Below are positions 8,542 through 18,879 of a stretch of 45,829 bases of DNA, one piece after another. The position numbers were made by a program, and so were the translations under genes. The stretch spans positions 1-45,829 of the forward strand of contig PLYT01000067.1 in NCBI GenBank assembly GCA_003153475.1, in the 5' to 3' direction. Position 1 is the stretch's first letter. Every line of letters begins with the position of its first letter. The stretch comes from Betaproteobacteria bacterium (GTDB lineage: Bacteria; Pseudomonadota; Gammaproteobacteria; Burkholderiales; Casimicrobiaceae). The notes under the pieces were generated by a model. The model ran no database searches and was not told where the DNA came from. It saw nothing but the letters and a program-made list of their open reading frames with translations.

Positions 8542-9060
8542 ATGCCGCCGCGCCTTCGCAACTATTTCGCCTTCGGCGTCGCCGCGGCCCTCGCCTTGGC
8601 GGCGGGCATCGGCTTGGCTATGTTCGATCGCACCCCGGCCGATACCACCTCGCTCCTGGCCCTCTCGCTGCCCGACTCAGCGGGCAAGCTTCAATCGATG
8701 GCCCAATGGCGCGGCAAGGTGCTGGTCGTCAATTTTTGGGCGACCTGGTGTGCGCCCTGTCGCGAGGAGATGCCGGATTTCGTCCGCGCCCAGCAGGAAT
8801 ATGGTGCCAAAGGGCTGCAAATTGTCGGTATCGCCGCCGATAATGCCGACAAAGTCCAGCAATTCGCCGAAGAGATCAAACTCAACTACCCAGCGCTGAT
8901 CGGCGGGTATGGCGCGATGGATCTGTCCAAAGAATTGGGTAATAGCCTCGTGGCGCTGCCTTTTACGCTGGTCCTCGACCGGCAGGGCAAGGTTGCCTAC
9001 ACCCATCTCGGCCCCGTGAAGGCCGACAAGTTTCGAGAAGTGATCACGAAACTGCTCTGA
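8542..9060 (+). CDS. TlpA/ResA-like periplasmic thioredoxin
   Basis: A 172-residue redoxin-family protein with an N-terminal anchor or signal helix (YFAFGVAAALALAAGIGLAMF, residues 8-28). The thioredoxin fold follows: WRGKVLVVNFWATWCAPCREEMP with Cys70 and Cys73, LQIVGIAADNADKVQQFAEE, and the cis-Pro loop at VALPFTLVLDRQGKV. It likely faces the periplasm and reduces disulfides in a target such as cytochrome c or a neighbouring thiol protein. It starts 12 bases after the DsbD-domain stop, so the two may act as partners; this is inference. Confidence 0.92.
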   Translation: MPPRLRNYFAFGVAAALALAAGIGLAMFDRTPADTTSLLALSLPDSAGKLQSMAQWRGKVLVVNFWATWCAPCREEMPDFVRAQQEYGAKGLQIVGIAADNADKVQQFAEEIKLNYPALIGGYGAMDLSKELGNSLVALPFTLVLDRQGKVAYTHLGPVKADKFREVITKLL

Positions 9061-9149
9061 GCGCGGCCTGACCCGGCATTCCGTTCCTCCGCACCCCTCG
9101 CGGGCGCCTCTGACCGCCTGCGCGATGCGCTGCAGCGCTCGCTTGAGGG

Positions 9150-9178
9150 TTGTCCAAAACCTGCCAAACACTGGACAA
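9150..9178. promoter_or_regulatory. Inverted repeat upstream of aroQ-accB-accC
   Basis: TTGTCCA at 9150-9156 is matched by TGGACAA at 9172-9178 with 15 bases between, in the 171-base gap between tlpA and aroQ. Perfect seven-base arms spaced about two helical turns apart fit a dimeric repressor or activator site for the operon. No regulator can be named. The rest of this gap shows nothing else I can support. Confidence 0.4.
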
Positions 9179-9231
9179 CATGAGCCTATCTCCTGCAAAC
9201 TCGTCGTCAAGAGGCCAAGGGGCGCAACATA

Positions 9232-9742
9232 ATGGCTGGAGGAAGGCGCAAAAGCGCAGCGGGAGCCGGTATCGCCCGCCATGCCGGCGATGACGTCGCG
9301 GTGCTGGTGCTGCATGGGCCCAACCTGAATCTGCTGGGCACCCGCGAGCCGGCAGTCTATGGTCACGAGACGCTCCGCACCATCGACGCCCGGCTCGACG
9401 CGCAAGCGTCGCGCGGCGGGTGTGCGCCTGCTCACTTTCCAGAGCAATCACGAGGGGGCGCTGGTCGATCGCATCCAGGCCGCCCGCGACCAGAGCGTGC
9501 GCTACGCGTTGATCAACCCGGCGGCATTCACCCATACGAGCGTGGCGCTGCGCGATGCTTTGGCCGCCGTGGCGATTCCCTACATTGAGGTCCACTTGTC
9601 CGACGTTCACGCTGGCGAACCCTTCCGTCATCACTTGTATTTCTCGGACAAGGCGGTGGGCACGATCGTCGGCCTGGGTCCGTTAGGGTACGAACTGGCA
9701 CTCCAATTCGCGCTTCGCCAGATCACGACAAGCAAACCGTAA
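9232..9742 (+). CDS. aroQ: 3-dehydroquinate dehydratase, type II (frameshifted as read)
   Basis: Dehydroquinase of the shikimate pathway. The N-terminal part is in one frame: [21 protein letters not shown] (catalytic Tyr in the EPxVYG loop) up to [14 protein letters not shown]. The rest is in the next frame: [49 protein letters not shown] and [10 protein letters not shown]. Removing one G from the GGG at 9418-9420 joins them into a normal protein of 169 residues with about 20 extra at the N-terminus. accB starts 20 bases later, the usual order. All active-site motifs are intact, so a sequence error is as likely as a real mutation. Confidence 0.9.
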
Positions 9743-9762
9743 GGGGCGCCGGACGGAACGCG

Positions 9763-10197
9763 ATGGATCTGCGAAAACTCAAGACACTGATCGAGCTGGT
9801 CGAAAGCTCAGGCATCGCCGAGCTTGAAATCGCCGAAGGCGAGGAACGGGTCCGGATCACGCGCGCGCTGGCGCCGGCGCATCAGCATGCGCCGCCGCCG
9901 ATGCACGCCGGGCCGACGCCTGTCGCCCACGCGTCCGCGCCCGTCCCGGCGCCGGAGCCCGAGGGCCATACGATCAAGTCCCCGATGGTCGGGACTTTTT
10001 ATCGCTCGGCCTCGCCGGGCGCCAAGGCCTTTGTCGAAATCGGTCACACTGTGCAGGTCGGCGATCCGCTTTGCATTATCGAGGCGATGAAGCTGATGAA
10101 CGAAATCGAGGCCGATCGGGCCGGCGTCGTCAAGGCGATCCTGGCCGAGAACGGGCAGGCCGTGGAATACGGCCAGCCTTTGGTGATCATCGGCTGA
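9763..10197 (+). CDS. accB: Biotin carboxyl carrier protein of acetyl-CoA carboxylase
   Basis: Carries biotin between the carboxylase (AccC) and transferase subunits in the first step of fatty-acid synthesis. 144 residues: N-terminal [20 protein letters not shown], a Pro/Ala/His-rich linker at about 38-66, and the biotinyl domain from 67 with [10 protein letters not shown] and the acceptor Lys110 in [12 protein letters not shown], ending GQPLVIIG. accC begins 75 bases downstream, so the two are almost certainly one operon with aroQ. Confidence 0.97.
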   Translation: MDLRKLKTLIELVESSGIAELEIAEGEERVRITRALAPAHQHAPPPMHAGPTPVAHASAPVPAPEPEGHTIKSPMVGTFYRSASPGAKAFVEIGHTVQVGDPLCIIEAMKLMNEIEADRAGVVKAILAENGQAVEYGQPLVIIG

Positions 10198-10272
10198 CAT
10201 CGACACGCCCGGCGCCCGATTTCGCTCCCGGGCGAATCGTGCGGCCCGCGTCGTGCCTGCCCATTCCCGCCC

Positions 10273-11652
10273 GTGGCAACCAAATCCGCCGGACAGCTGT
10301 TCGACAAGGTGTTGATCGCCAACCGCGGCGAAATCGCCTTGCGCATCCAGCGCGCATGCCGCGAGCTGGCCATCAAGACGGTCGTCGTACACTCGGAAGC
10401 CGACGCGGACGCCAAATACGTGCGGCTGGCCGACGAGTCGGTATGCATCGGGCCGCCGCCCTCGGCCCAGAGCTATCTCAATATCCCTGCCATCATCAGC
10501 GCGGCCGAGGTCACCGACGCGCAGGCGATTCATCCTGGCTACGGCTTCCTTTCGGAGAACGCCGACTTTGCCGAGAAGGTGGAAAAGAGCGGCTTCGTGT
10601 TCATCGGCCCGCGGCCGGACACCATCCGGCTGATGGGCGACAAGGTCAACGCCAAAATCGCCATGGGCAAGTCCGGCATCCCCTGTGTTCCCGGCTCCGA
10701 AGGCGCGCTGCCTGACGATCCGAAGGAAATCGTCAAGATTGCCCGCGCGGTCAAGTACCCGGTGATCATCAAGGCCGCCGGCGGCGGAGGCGGACGCGGC
10801 ATGCGGGTCGTGCACACCGAGGCGGCGCTGCTGCCCGCGGTCAGCCTTACCCGATCGGAGGCGGGTGCGGCGTTCGGTAACCCGACCGTGTATCTGGAAA
10901 AGTACCTCGACAAGCCGCGCCACATCGAGATCCAGATGCTGGCCGACGAGCACAAGAACACCGTCTATCTGTTCGAGCGCGATTGCTCGATGCAGCGCCG
11001 GCATCAGAAGATCATCGAGGAGGCGCCCGCGCCCGGGATTGCGCTGCGCTTGCTGACGCGCATCGGCGAGCGCTGCGTCGAGGCCTGCCGCAAGATCGGC
11101 TATCGCGGCGCAGGCACGTTCGAGTTCCTGTATCAGGACGATGAATTCTTTTTCATCGAAATGAATACGCGCATCCAGGTCGAACACCCGGTAACGGAGA
11201 TGATCACGGGCATCGACATCGTCCAGCAGCAGATCCGTGTCGCCGCGGGCCAGCGGCTCACGATCCGGCAACGCGACATCGTTCGGCGCGGCCATGCGAT
11301 CGAATGCCGCATCAACGCCGAGGATCCGGACACGTTCGCGCCTTCGCCGGGCAGGATCACGTCGTATCACGCGCCGGGCGGACCGGGCATACGCGTCGAT
11401 TCGCACGTCTACCACAACTATTTCGTGCCGCCGAACTACGACTCGATGATAGGCAAGGTGATCGCCTACGGTGACACGCGCGAGCAGGCGATTGCCCGCA
11501 TGCGCGTCGCACTGTCGGAAATGGTCGTCGAAGGCATCAAGACCAACATTCCGCTCCATCAGGAGTTGCTCCTCGACGATTCGTTCCTGCGCGGCGGTAC
11601 GACGATTCATTATCTCGAGCAGCGGATGGCGAAGCGCAAGCAGACTGCGTAG
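10273..11652 (+). CDS. accC: Biotin carboxylase subunit of acetyl-CoA carboxylase
   Basis: ATP-grasp enzyme that carboxylates biotin on AccB. 459 residues with a GTG start; conserved sequence begins [16 protein letters not shown] about 10 residues in. Seen: [15 protein letters not shown], the glycine-rich lid [11 protein letters not shown] near 171-181, [21 protein letters not shown], and [20 protein letters not shown] with the catalytic Glu and Arg. The C-terminal domain has [11 protein letters not shown] and [11 protein letters not shown]. It is followed 11 bases later by prmA. Confidence 0.97.
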   Translation: MATKSAGQLFDKVLIANRGEIALRIQRACRELAIKTVVVHSEADADAKYVRLADESVCIGPPPSAQSYLNIPAIISAAEVTDAQAIHPGYGFLSENADFAEKVEKSGFVFIGPRPDTIRLMGDKVNAKIAMGKSGIPCVPGSEGALPDDPKEIVKIARAVKYPVIIKAAGGGGGRGMRVVHTEAALLPAVSLTRSEAGAAFGNPTVYLEKYLDKPRHIEIQMLADEHKNTVYLFERDCSMQRRHQKIIEEAPAPGIALRLLTRIGERCVEACRKIGYRGAGTFEFLYQDDEFFFIEMNTRIQVEHPVTEMITGIDIVQQQIRVAAGQRLTIRQRDIVRRGHAIECRINAEDPDTFAPSPGRITSYHAPGGPGIRVDSHVYHNYFVPPNYDSMIGKVIAYGDTREQAIARMRVALSEMVVEGIKTNIPLHQELLLDDSFLRGGTTIHYLEQRMAKRKQTA

Positions 11653-11663
11653 CCGATTCGTCG

Positions 11664-12563
11664 ATGCCGTTCGTCGCATTGCGCTTCGATGCGCCGGCCG
11701 CAACGGCCGAAGCCTGGTCCGACGCGCTGCTCGCCGCTGGTGCCGCGTCGGTCGACGCCGCCGATGCGAACGCGGGCACCGACCGGGAGACGCCACGCTA
11801 CGGCGAGCCCGATCATCCCGGCGGCGACATCTGGGCGCTCTGCCGCCTGACGGTTCTCTTCGCGGCGGACGCCGACGTCGAACGCAGCGTCCGGGACGCG
11901 GCCGCGGCACTGGGCCTCGCGGCGCCTGGCTACACACTGGAAGCGGTGGCCGAGCAGGATTGGGTGCGCCTCACGCAGGCGCAATTCCGCCCGATGCGAA
12001 TCACCGACAGGCTGTGGGTCGTGCCCTCGTGGTGCGAGCCGGTCGATCCGCGGGCGATCAATCTCGAGCTCGATCCCGGCCTGGCGTTCGGCACCGGCAG
12101 CCATCCGACGACGAGGCTTTGCCTGCGCTGGCTCGCCGCGCACCTTGCGCCGGGCCAGTCGGTGCTCGACTACGGCTGCGGCTCGGGCATTCTCGCCATC
12201 GCCGCCGCCAAGCTCGGCGCAGGCAGGGTGACCGGGACCGACGTCGATCCGCAGGCGATCGAAGCGAGTCGCGCCAACGCCGCGCGTAACGGCGTCATCG
12301 GTGAGTTCGCGCTTGCCGATGCGCTTGCGCCCGGCCAGGTCGACGTCGTCGTCGCCAACATCCTGGCGAATCCCTTGCGGTTGCTCGCACCGGCGCTCGC
12401 CGCGCGCGTCAGGCACGGCGGGGCGATCGTGCTGTCGGGCATACTCGAGGCGCAGGCCGCTTCGGTCCACGGCGCCTATCGCCGATGGTTTAAACTCGAC
12501 GCATGGGGGACCGAGGACGGATGGGTGGCATTAGCCGGTTGGCGCAGGCCTGATCGTGGCTGA
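11664..12563 (+). CDS. prmA: Ribosomal protein L11 methyltransferase
   Basis: SAM-dependent trimethylation of ribosomal protein L11. 299 residues. An N-terminal L11-recognition domain holds EQDWVRLTQAQFRPMRI; the catalytic domain has NLELDPGLAFGTGSHPTT, the SAM loop VLDYGCGSGILAIAAAKLGA near 168-187, GTDVDPQAIEASRANA and the VVANILANPL motif. The C-terminus overlaps the DUF3426 gene by eight bases, showing translational coupling. Confidence 0.95.
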   Translation: MPFVALRFDAPAATAEAWSDALLAAGAASVDAADANAGTDRETPRYGEPDHPGGDIWALCRLTVLFAADADVERSVRDAAAALGLAAPGYTLEAVAEQDWVRLTQAQFRPMRITDRLWVVPSWCEPVDPRAINLELDPGLAFGTGSHPTTRLCLRWLAAHLAPGQSVLDYGCGSGILAIAAAKLGAGRVTGTDVDPQAIEASRANAARNGVIGEFALADALAPGQVDVVVANILANPLRLLAPALAARVRHGGAIVLSGILEAQAASVHGAYRRWFKLDAWGTEDGWVALAGWRRPDRG

Positions 12564-13410
12564 AGAAAAATATACGCGCTGCCCCGGCTGCAAGACCGTT
12601 TTCCGGGTGAGCTCGCAGCAGCTCGCGATGCGCGAAGGGCAAGTGCGCTGCGGGCACTGCCGCACGGTGTTCGACGGCGAGCTCGCGCTGGTGTCGCTGG
12701 CGCCGCGCCCGCGCCGGCCGGAGGGCGAGCCGCAGCTCTCCGAAGCCGAGCTCGGGCCGCCGACGGTGACCTTGCGCGACGCGCAAGCGCTCGCACCGCT
12801 GGACGAGGAAACCGGCGATCGCCACGAGCCCGGCGTTGGCCCCGGCGACGACCTGGACTCCTCCCCGTCGATCGATCCGGAGCTAGCCTACGCCTCGCGC
12901 TTTTCTGCGTCGGAAGCCAAGAAGCGCGTGCGCCTGCCGGGCTGGGCCTATGGCCTGCTGATTCCGGTGCTGGTGATCGCCCTCGGCGTGCAGGCGCTGT
13001 TCCATTTTCGCGATGCGATCGCGGCCCACTGGCCGCAGACCAAGCCCGCGCTGATCCGTCTTTGCGCGCTCGCCGACTGCCAGCTGAAACCGATGCAGGA
13101 CATCGGTGGTCTGTCGATCGAGGCCTCCGACCTCCAGGCCGATCCTGCGCACAAGGGGCTGCTGATTCTGTCGGCAACGATACGCAACCGCGCCGCGCAT
13201 CCGCTGGGCTATCCGTATCTGGAGCTCACGCTGTCCAACGCGCAGGACCAGATCGTCGTTCGTCGCGCGTTTGCACCCGGCGAATACTTGAGCGGTGCCG
13301 CCGACCTCGACACCGGCATCGCCGGCAATGCCGAGCTGGCGGTGAAGCTTTTCATCGACGCGAGTACGACCTCGCAGGCCGGATATCAGGTCTACCTGTT
13401 CTATCCCTGA
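12556..13410 (+). CDS. Zinc-ribbon and DUF3426 domain membrane protein
   Basis: A 284-residue protein with a GTG start overlapping prmA. The N-terminus is an MJ0042-type zinc ribbon: Cys9/Cys12 (CPGCKTVFRV) and Cys32/Cys35 (CGHCRTVFDG). An acidic, proline-rich linker follows, then one membrane helix at about 135-155 (WAYGLLIPVLVIALGVQALF) and a periplasmic DUF3426 domain with LKPMQDIGGLSIEASDLQAD and LILSATIRNRAAHPLGYPYLELTL. Such proteins are common after prmA in betaproteobacteria; role unknown. The stop overlaps the convergent rhodanese gene by ten bases. Confidence 0.9.
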   Translation: MAEEKYTRCPGCKTVFRVSSQQLAMREGQVRCGHCRTVFDGELALVSLAPRPRRPEGEPQLSEAELGPPTVTLRDAQALAPLDEETGDRHEPGVGPGDDLDSSPSIDPELAYASRFSASEAKKRVRLPGWAYGLLIPVLVIALGVQALFHFRDAIAAHWPQTKPALIRLCALADCQLKPMQDIGGLSIEASDLQADPAHKGLLILSATIRNRAAHPLGYPYLELTLSNAQDQIVVRRAFAPGEYLSGAADLDTGIAGNAELAVKLFIDASTTSQAGYQVYLFYP

Positions 13411-13856
13411 ACCCAGGGCAGCCCGGCCTTGCGCCAGCCGCCCAGATTCCCGCGGTGCCCCGCGGCATCCTTGTCGCCTTCGAACCCTTGCAGCACGTTG
13501 AACGCGCGCGTGTAGCCGGCCGCGGTCGCCGCTCGCGCCGCGCTGTCCGAACGATGACCGCTGCGGCAAAGGAACAGGACCGGTGCATCGGTCGCGACGT
13601 CCGCGCGGCGCAGCTCGTCGAGAAATCCGGGATTGCGCGTCCCGTCGGGATAGATGTTCCATTCGATCAGCACGCTGCCGGGCACGCGGCCGACATAATC
13701 CCATTCGGCGCGCGTGCGCACGTCGATCAGCCGCGCGGCGGGATCGGCCTTGAGCAGAGCTGAAGCTTCGGCCGGCGTGACGGCGCCGAAATAGGGCAGC
13801 GAGGCGTCCGCCGCACGGCGTCGCCCGGCGGCCAGCAGCGATTCGGTCTCGCTCAT
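13401..13856 (-). CDS. Rhodanese-like sulfurtransferase domain protein
   Basis: A single rhodanese domain, 151 residues from the ATG at 13856 (MSETESLLAAGRRRA). Seen: LIDVRTRAEWDYVGRVPGSVLIEW (CH2A-type region) and the active-site loop VLFLCRSGHRS, whose Cys carries the persulfide. The C-terminus NVLQGFEGDKDAAGHRGNLGGWRKAGLPW is typical of the small betaproteobacterial family. A longer frame to 14075 would run into the glnA control region and is not favoured. It is convergent with the DUF3426 gene, stops overlapping. Confidence 0.93.
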   Translation of the reverse strand: MSETESLLAAGRRRAADASLPYFGAVTPAEASALLKADPAARLIDVRTRAEWDYVGRVPGSVLIEWNIYPDGTRNPGFLDELRRADVATDAPVLFLCRSGHRSDSAARAATAAGYTRAFNVLQGFEGDKDAAGHRGNLGGWRKAGLPWVQG

Positions 13857-13993
13857 GGCGAGCGCTCGCCGGGTGCGGCCCCGCGCGTCGGCAGGCACCC
13901 GCACGGACTGGCTCGGACTCGCTCTGGCGTGATCTGGACCACGGCAAAAGTATAGCGCGCTGCCAGGGGCCGACGGCATCCCGCGGCCGGTGT

Positions 13994-14010
13994 CGCACCA
14001 TATCGTGGCA
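13994..14010 (+). promoter_or_regulatory. Candidate NtrC binding site, distal
   Basis: A 17-base element GCACCA-N5-TGGCA (with a leading C) resembles the NtrC consensus TGCACC-N5-GGTGCA; the left half matches well and the right half partly. It is centred about 135 bases before the expected glnA start of transcription, a normal distance for an enhancer acting on sigma-54 polymerase by looping. Confidence 0.5.
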
Positions 14011-14024
14011 GGCGAGCCTCGGCC

Positions 14025-14041
14025 GGAATCAATTTGGTGCA
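14025..14041 (+). promoter_or_regulatory. Candidate NtrC binding site, proximal
   Basis: The right half TTGGTGCA is a full NtrC half-site; the left half is degenerate. Its centre is about 105 bases before the expected start of transcription, and 31 bases (three helical turns) from the distal site, so both would lie on one face of the DNA. Confidence 0.5.
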
Positions 14042-14112
14042 ATCGGCCCCGCCCATCGTGTGGGCAGCGCCGCAAACCCTTGTTCGGCCCGGTGCGAGCC
14101 GCGCCGGCTTAT

Positions 14113-14127
14113 GGCATAGTTTCTGCT
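14113..14127 (+). promoter_or_regulatory. Sigma-54 (RpoN) promoter of glnA
   Basis: GG at 14113-14114 and GC at 14125-14126 stand exactly ten bases apart inside TGGCATAGTTTCTGCT, matching the -24/-12 element TGGCAC-N5-TTGCW except at two weaker positions. It lies 75 bases before the glnA ATG; transcription should start near 14138. With NtrC-like sites upstream and ntrBC downstream, this is the classical nitrogen-controlled glnA promoter. The remaining sequence between 13857 and 13993 holds nothing else I can support. Confidence 0.8.
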
Positions 14128-14201
14128 TTTTGATGCATTGCGAAACACCACGCTTCAGCGCAGCAAATTCAACCGCTTCGCCCATTCCAACAGGAGAAAT
14201 C

Positions 14202-15622
14202 ATGGCTGCATCATCCGCCGACGTACTGAAAATGATCAAGGACAAGGACGTCAAGTTCGTTGATCTCCGCTTCACCGACACGCGCGGCAAGGAGCAGCAT
14301 GTTCAGGTCCCGTCGAAGCAATTCACGCAGGACAAGTTCGACAGCGGACACGCCTTCGACGGCTCCTCGATCGCCGGCTGGAAAGGCATCGAAGCGTCGG
14401 ACATGCTGCTGATGCCCGACGCCGACACGGCGCGGATCGATCCGTTCACCGAGGAAATCACGCTCAATGTCACGTGCGATGTCGTCGAGCCTTCGGATGG
14501 CAAGGGCTACGATCGCGACCCGCGCTCGCTGGCCAAGCGCGCCGAGGCCTATCTGAAGTCGACCGGTCTCGGCGACACCGCCTACTTCGGTCCCGAGCCC
14601 GAGTTCTTCATTTTCGATTCGGTGACATGGCACGTCGACATGTCGGGGTGCGCGGTCAAGATCGAATCGGAAGAGGCGCCTTGGTCGACCGGCAGGACCG
14701 ATTTCGAGGGCGGAAACTCGGCGCACCGCGCGCCGGTCAAGGGCGGCTATTTCCCGGTGCCGCCGGTCGATTCGCTGCAGGACATCCGCAACGCCATCTC
14801 GCTGTCGCTCGAGGAGCAGGGTGTCGAGGTCGAGGTGTTCCATCACGAAGTCGCCGCCGCGGGCCAGTGCGAAATCGGCACCAGGTTCAATAGCCTCGTC
14901 AAGCGCGCCGACTGGATGCAAATCCTCAAGTACACGGTGCACATGGTCGCCCATACCTACGGCAAGACGGCGACGTTCATGCCGAAGCCTATCGTCGGCG
15001 ACAACGGCTCGGGCATGCACGTGCACCAGTCGGTGTGGAAAGGCGGCCAGAACCTGTTTCGCCGGCAACGGCTACGCCGGACTTGTCCGAGTTCGCGCTG
15101 TTCTATATCGGCGGCGTGATCAAGCACGCGAAGTCGCTCAATGCAATAACCAACCCGGGCACGAATTCGTACAAGCGGCTGGTGCCGGGGTTCGAGGCGC
15201 CGATCAATCTCGCCTACTCGGCGCGCAACCGCTCGGCCGCGTGCCGGATTCCGTACGTCAGCAATCCGAAGGGACGGCGGGTCGAAGTGCGCTTCCCCGA
15301 TCCGACGGCGAATCCGTACCTGTGCTTCGCGGCGCTGCTGATGGCCGGACTCGACGGCGTGCAGAACAAGATCCATCCGGGCGACCCGATCGACAAGAAC
15401 CTCTACGATCTGCCACCTGAAGTCGCCGCCAAGGTCCCGCACCCGTGCGCCTCGCTCGACGAGGCGCTCGACAACCTCGATAACGACCGTGAGTACCTGA
15501 CGCGCGGTGGCGTGTTTTCTAATGACATGATCGACGCTTATATCGCGCTCAAGATGGAAGAGGTCACGCGTTTCCGCATGACGACCCATCCGGTCGAATT
15601 CGACATGTATTACAGCTCCTGA
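14202..15622 (+). CDS. glnA: Glutamine synthetase type I (two frameshifts as read)
   Basis: Makes glutamine from glutamate, ammonia and ATP. Start at 14202 has AGGAGA upstream; protein starts [24 protein letters not shown]. Seen: [70 protein letters not shown], and the adenylylation tyrosine in KNLYDLPPE, marking the GlnE-regulated class. Two extra T bases, one in 15057-15059 and one in 15083-15084, break the frame; removing both restores [17 protein letters not shown] and gives 472 residues, the normal length. Two clean insertions 26 bases apart in an essential gene suggest sequence error. Confidence 0.93.
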
Positions 15623-15642
15623 AAGCGGACTAGACCGGCCGG

Positions 15643-15677
15643 GCGGGGGGCGTGGCGGCAGCCCGCCCCCGCTTTTT
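15643..15677 (+). terminator. Rho-independent terminator after glnA
   Basis: GCGGGGG (15643-15649) pairs with CCCCCGC (15666-15672) and is followed at once by TTTTT (15673-15677). It lies 20 bases after the glnA stop. It would end or reduce transcription before the DUF4124-like gene and ntrBC, giving much more glnA than ntrBC message. Confidence 0.7.
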
Positions 15678-15691
15678 GTTACACTGCGCCG

Positions 15692-16198
15692 ATGACCCGG
15701 TGCTCGTTCCGCTCTGCGCTCGCACGCCTTGCCGCCATCGGCTGCTGTTGCGCGTTTGCGTGCGCAGGCTCGGCCGCGCGAGCCGCGCTTTCCGATCGGG
15801 CGAGCGACGCCGGCTGTTCGTCCAAGCCGACGCAGGTCGAGGGCAGCATGTACAAGTGCACGACCCGCTCGGGCAACATGGCGTATTTCAACGTTCCGGG
15901 CGCGGTCGCCTCGACGGCAAGAACGCCCACGCCGGCAGGATTCCCCAAGGTCGACGCCGGAACGCAGAAGGGCCGCGACACCCTGCGCAACAAGGTCCTG
16001 ACCGACGAGCTCGCTACCGAGGAAAAGCTGCTGGCCGAAGCGCGCACCGCGTATGGCGATGGCACGCCGCCGCCGCTGCCCGATGAAAAGGCCAATGCGC
16101 AAAAGTACGCCGACCGCCTTGCGCGCCTGCGCCAGGCGGTCGCGCTCCACGAAAAGAACATCGAGGCGTTGAAAAGGGAGTTGGCCGCGTCGCGATGA
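15692..16198 (+). CDS. DUF4124-like secreted protein between glnA and ntrB
   Basis: A 168-residue protein with a signal peptide (MTRCSFRSALARLAAIGCCC up to about residue 32). The mature part begins with a short region SMYKCTTRSGNMAYFNVPG that resembles the strand pattern of DUF4124, here with two Cys, then a proline-rich link, and ends in a charged helix likely to form a coiled coil (YADRLARLRQAVALHEKNIE, about 140-160). It sits between glnA and ntrB, a place where related betaproteobacteria carry a similar protein. Function unknown; no evidence links it to nitrogen sensing beyond position. Confidence 0.7.
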   Translation: MTRCSFRSALARLAAIGCCCAFACAGSAARAALSDRASDAGCSSKPTQVEGSMYKCTTRSGNMAYFNVPGAVASTARTPTPAGFPKVDAGTQKGRDTLRNKVLTDELATEEKLLAEARTAYGDGTPPPLPDEKANAQKYADRLARLRQAVALHEKNIEALKRELAASR

Positions 16199-16283
16199 CG
16201 CGGGTTTTGTCGCAAGCGCAAACGACCTGATCAGCGCCGGCGCGGAACTTGCTACTATCGCGTACCAGTTGCACAGGTTTGCG

Positions 16284-17381
16284 ATGTCCGGCCCGTTGCC
16301 ATTCTCCACTGCTGACGAAACGCCGCCTTTCTGCTCCGGGTTGGAGCTGCTGGCCACCGCGGTCGTGCTGCTCGCGGGCGATCTCGGCATCCGCTACGCC
16401 AATCCGGCAGCGGAGAATCTGTTCGAGTTGTCGAAGCGGCAGCTGTTCGGCCATCCGGCGAAGTCGGTCTTCGGCGACGCGCCGGCACTGTTTCAGGCGA
16501 TCGACAAGGCTTTGGCCAGCGGCGCGTCGTACACCGAGCAGGAGCTCGAGCTCGGCATCGGCGGCAAGGCGCGCCTGCACCTTTCGTGCACCGTGTCGAC
16601 GGTCGATGTTCCGGGCGCGATACTGCTGCTGGAATTTCGCCATATCGATCAGCAGCTCAAAATCGCCCGCGAAGAACGCCTGCTCGAGCAGCAGCAGGCC
16701 AACCGCGACCTGATCCGCAGCCTGGCGCACGAGATCAAGAATCCGCTTGGCGGCATCCGCGGCGCGGCGCAATTGCTGGAGCGTGAGCTTGACCGCCGGC
16801 CGCTGCGCGAATACACGCAGGTGATCATCGGCGAGGCCGACCGTCTGCAGGCGCTGGTCGACCGGTTGCTGACGCCGCATCGGATGCCAAAATACCAGCG
16901 CGTCAACATCCACGAGATTCTTGCGCGCGTGGGCACGGTGGTGCAGGCAGAGTTTCCGCGGGTCGCGATTCTTTCCGATTTCGATATCAGCCTGCCCGAA
17001 TTCGAAGGCGATCCCGAGCAGCTGACGCAGGCGATATTCAACGTCGTGCGCAACGCAGCGCAGGCGCTGGAGGGCGTGCTCGGCGTGCCGCAGATCCGCC
17101 TGACGACGCGCGTTGCGCGCGGCGTAACGCTTGCCAAGCGGCGCTACCGCCTGGCGCTAGCGCTGCTGGTGGAGGACAACGGTCCGGGCGTTCCCGAATC
17201 GATCCGCGATCGCATTTTCTTTCCCCTGGTATCCGGCCGCGAGGGCGGCAGCGGCTTGGGGCTCACGATCGCGCAAACCTTCGTCACGCAGCACAACGGC
17301 GCGATCGAATGCGAAAGCGTTCCGGGACACACGGTCTTCACGATATTGCTGCCGCTGGAATTCAGCCGCGGTAGCGCGTAG
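16284..17381 (+). CDS. glnL: Nitrogen regulation sensor histidine kinase NtrB
   Basis: Cytoplasmic kinase/phosphatase that, controlled by PII, sets NtrC phosphorylation. From ATG 16284 it has 365 residues (a TTG at 16269 would add five). An N-terminal PAS domain has LLATAVVLLAGDLGIRYANPAAENLFELS; the HisKA motif with the phospho-His is SLAHEIKNPLGGIRGAAQLL near 150; the ATPase domain shows the N box (QAIFNVVRNAAQAL), DNGPGVPESIRDRIFFP and GGSGLGLTIAQTFVTQH. No membrane segment, as expected. ntrC follows 15 bases later. Confidence 0.95.
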   Translation: MSGPLPFSTADETPPFCSGLELLATAVVLLAGDLGIRYANPAAENLFELSKRQLFGHPAKSVFGDAPALFQAIDKALASGASYTEQELELGIGGKARLHLSCTVSTVDVPGAILLLEFRHIDQQLKIAREERLLEQQQANRDLIRSLAHEIKNPLGGIRGAAQLLERELDRRPLREYTQVIIGEADRLQALVDRLLTPHRMPKYQRVNIHEILARVGTVVQAEFPRVAILSDFDISLPEFEGDPEQLTQAIFNVVRNAAQALEGVLGVPQIRLTTRVARGVTLAKRRYRLALALLVEDNGPGVPESIRDRIFFPLVSGREGGSGLGLTIAQTFVTQHNGAIECESVPGHTVFTILLPLEFSRGSA

Positions 17382-17396
17382 ATTGCGAAAGATGCG

Positions 17397-18836
<1,440 letters not shown>

Positions 18837-18879
18837 CGAGGTTCGAGTCAGGCGGGCGAGCAAAGCGAATCGGCGACCC

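Noticed and set aside
9808-11937. 709-residue open frame antisense to accB and accC
   Set aside because: Codon-bias shadow of two clear genes in GC-rich DNA; composition not protein-like.
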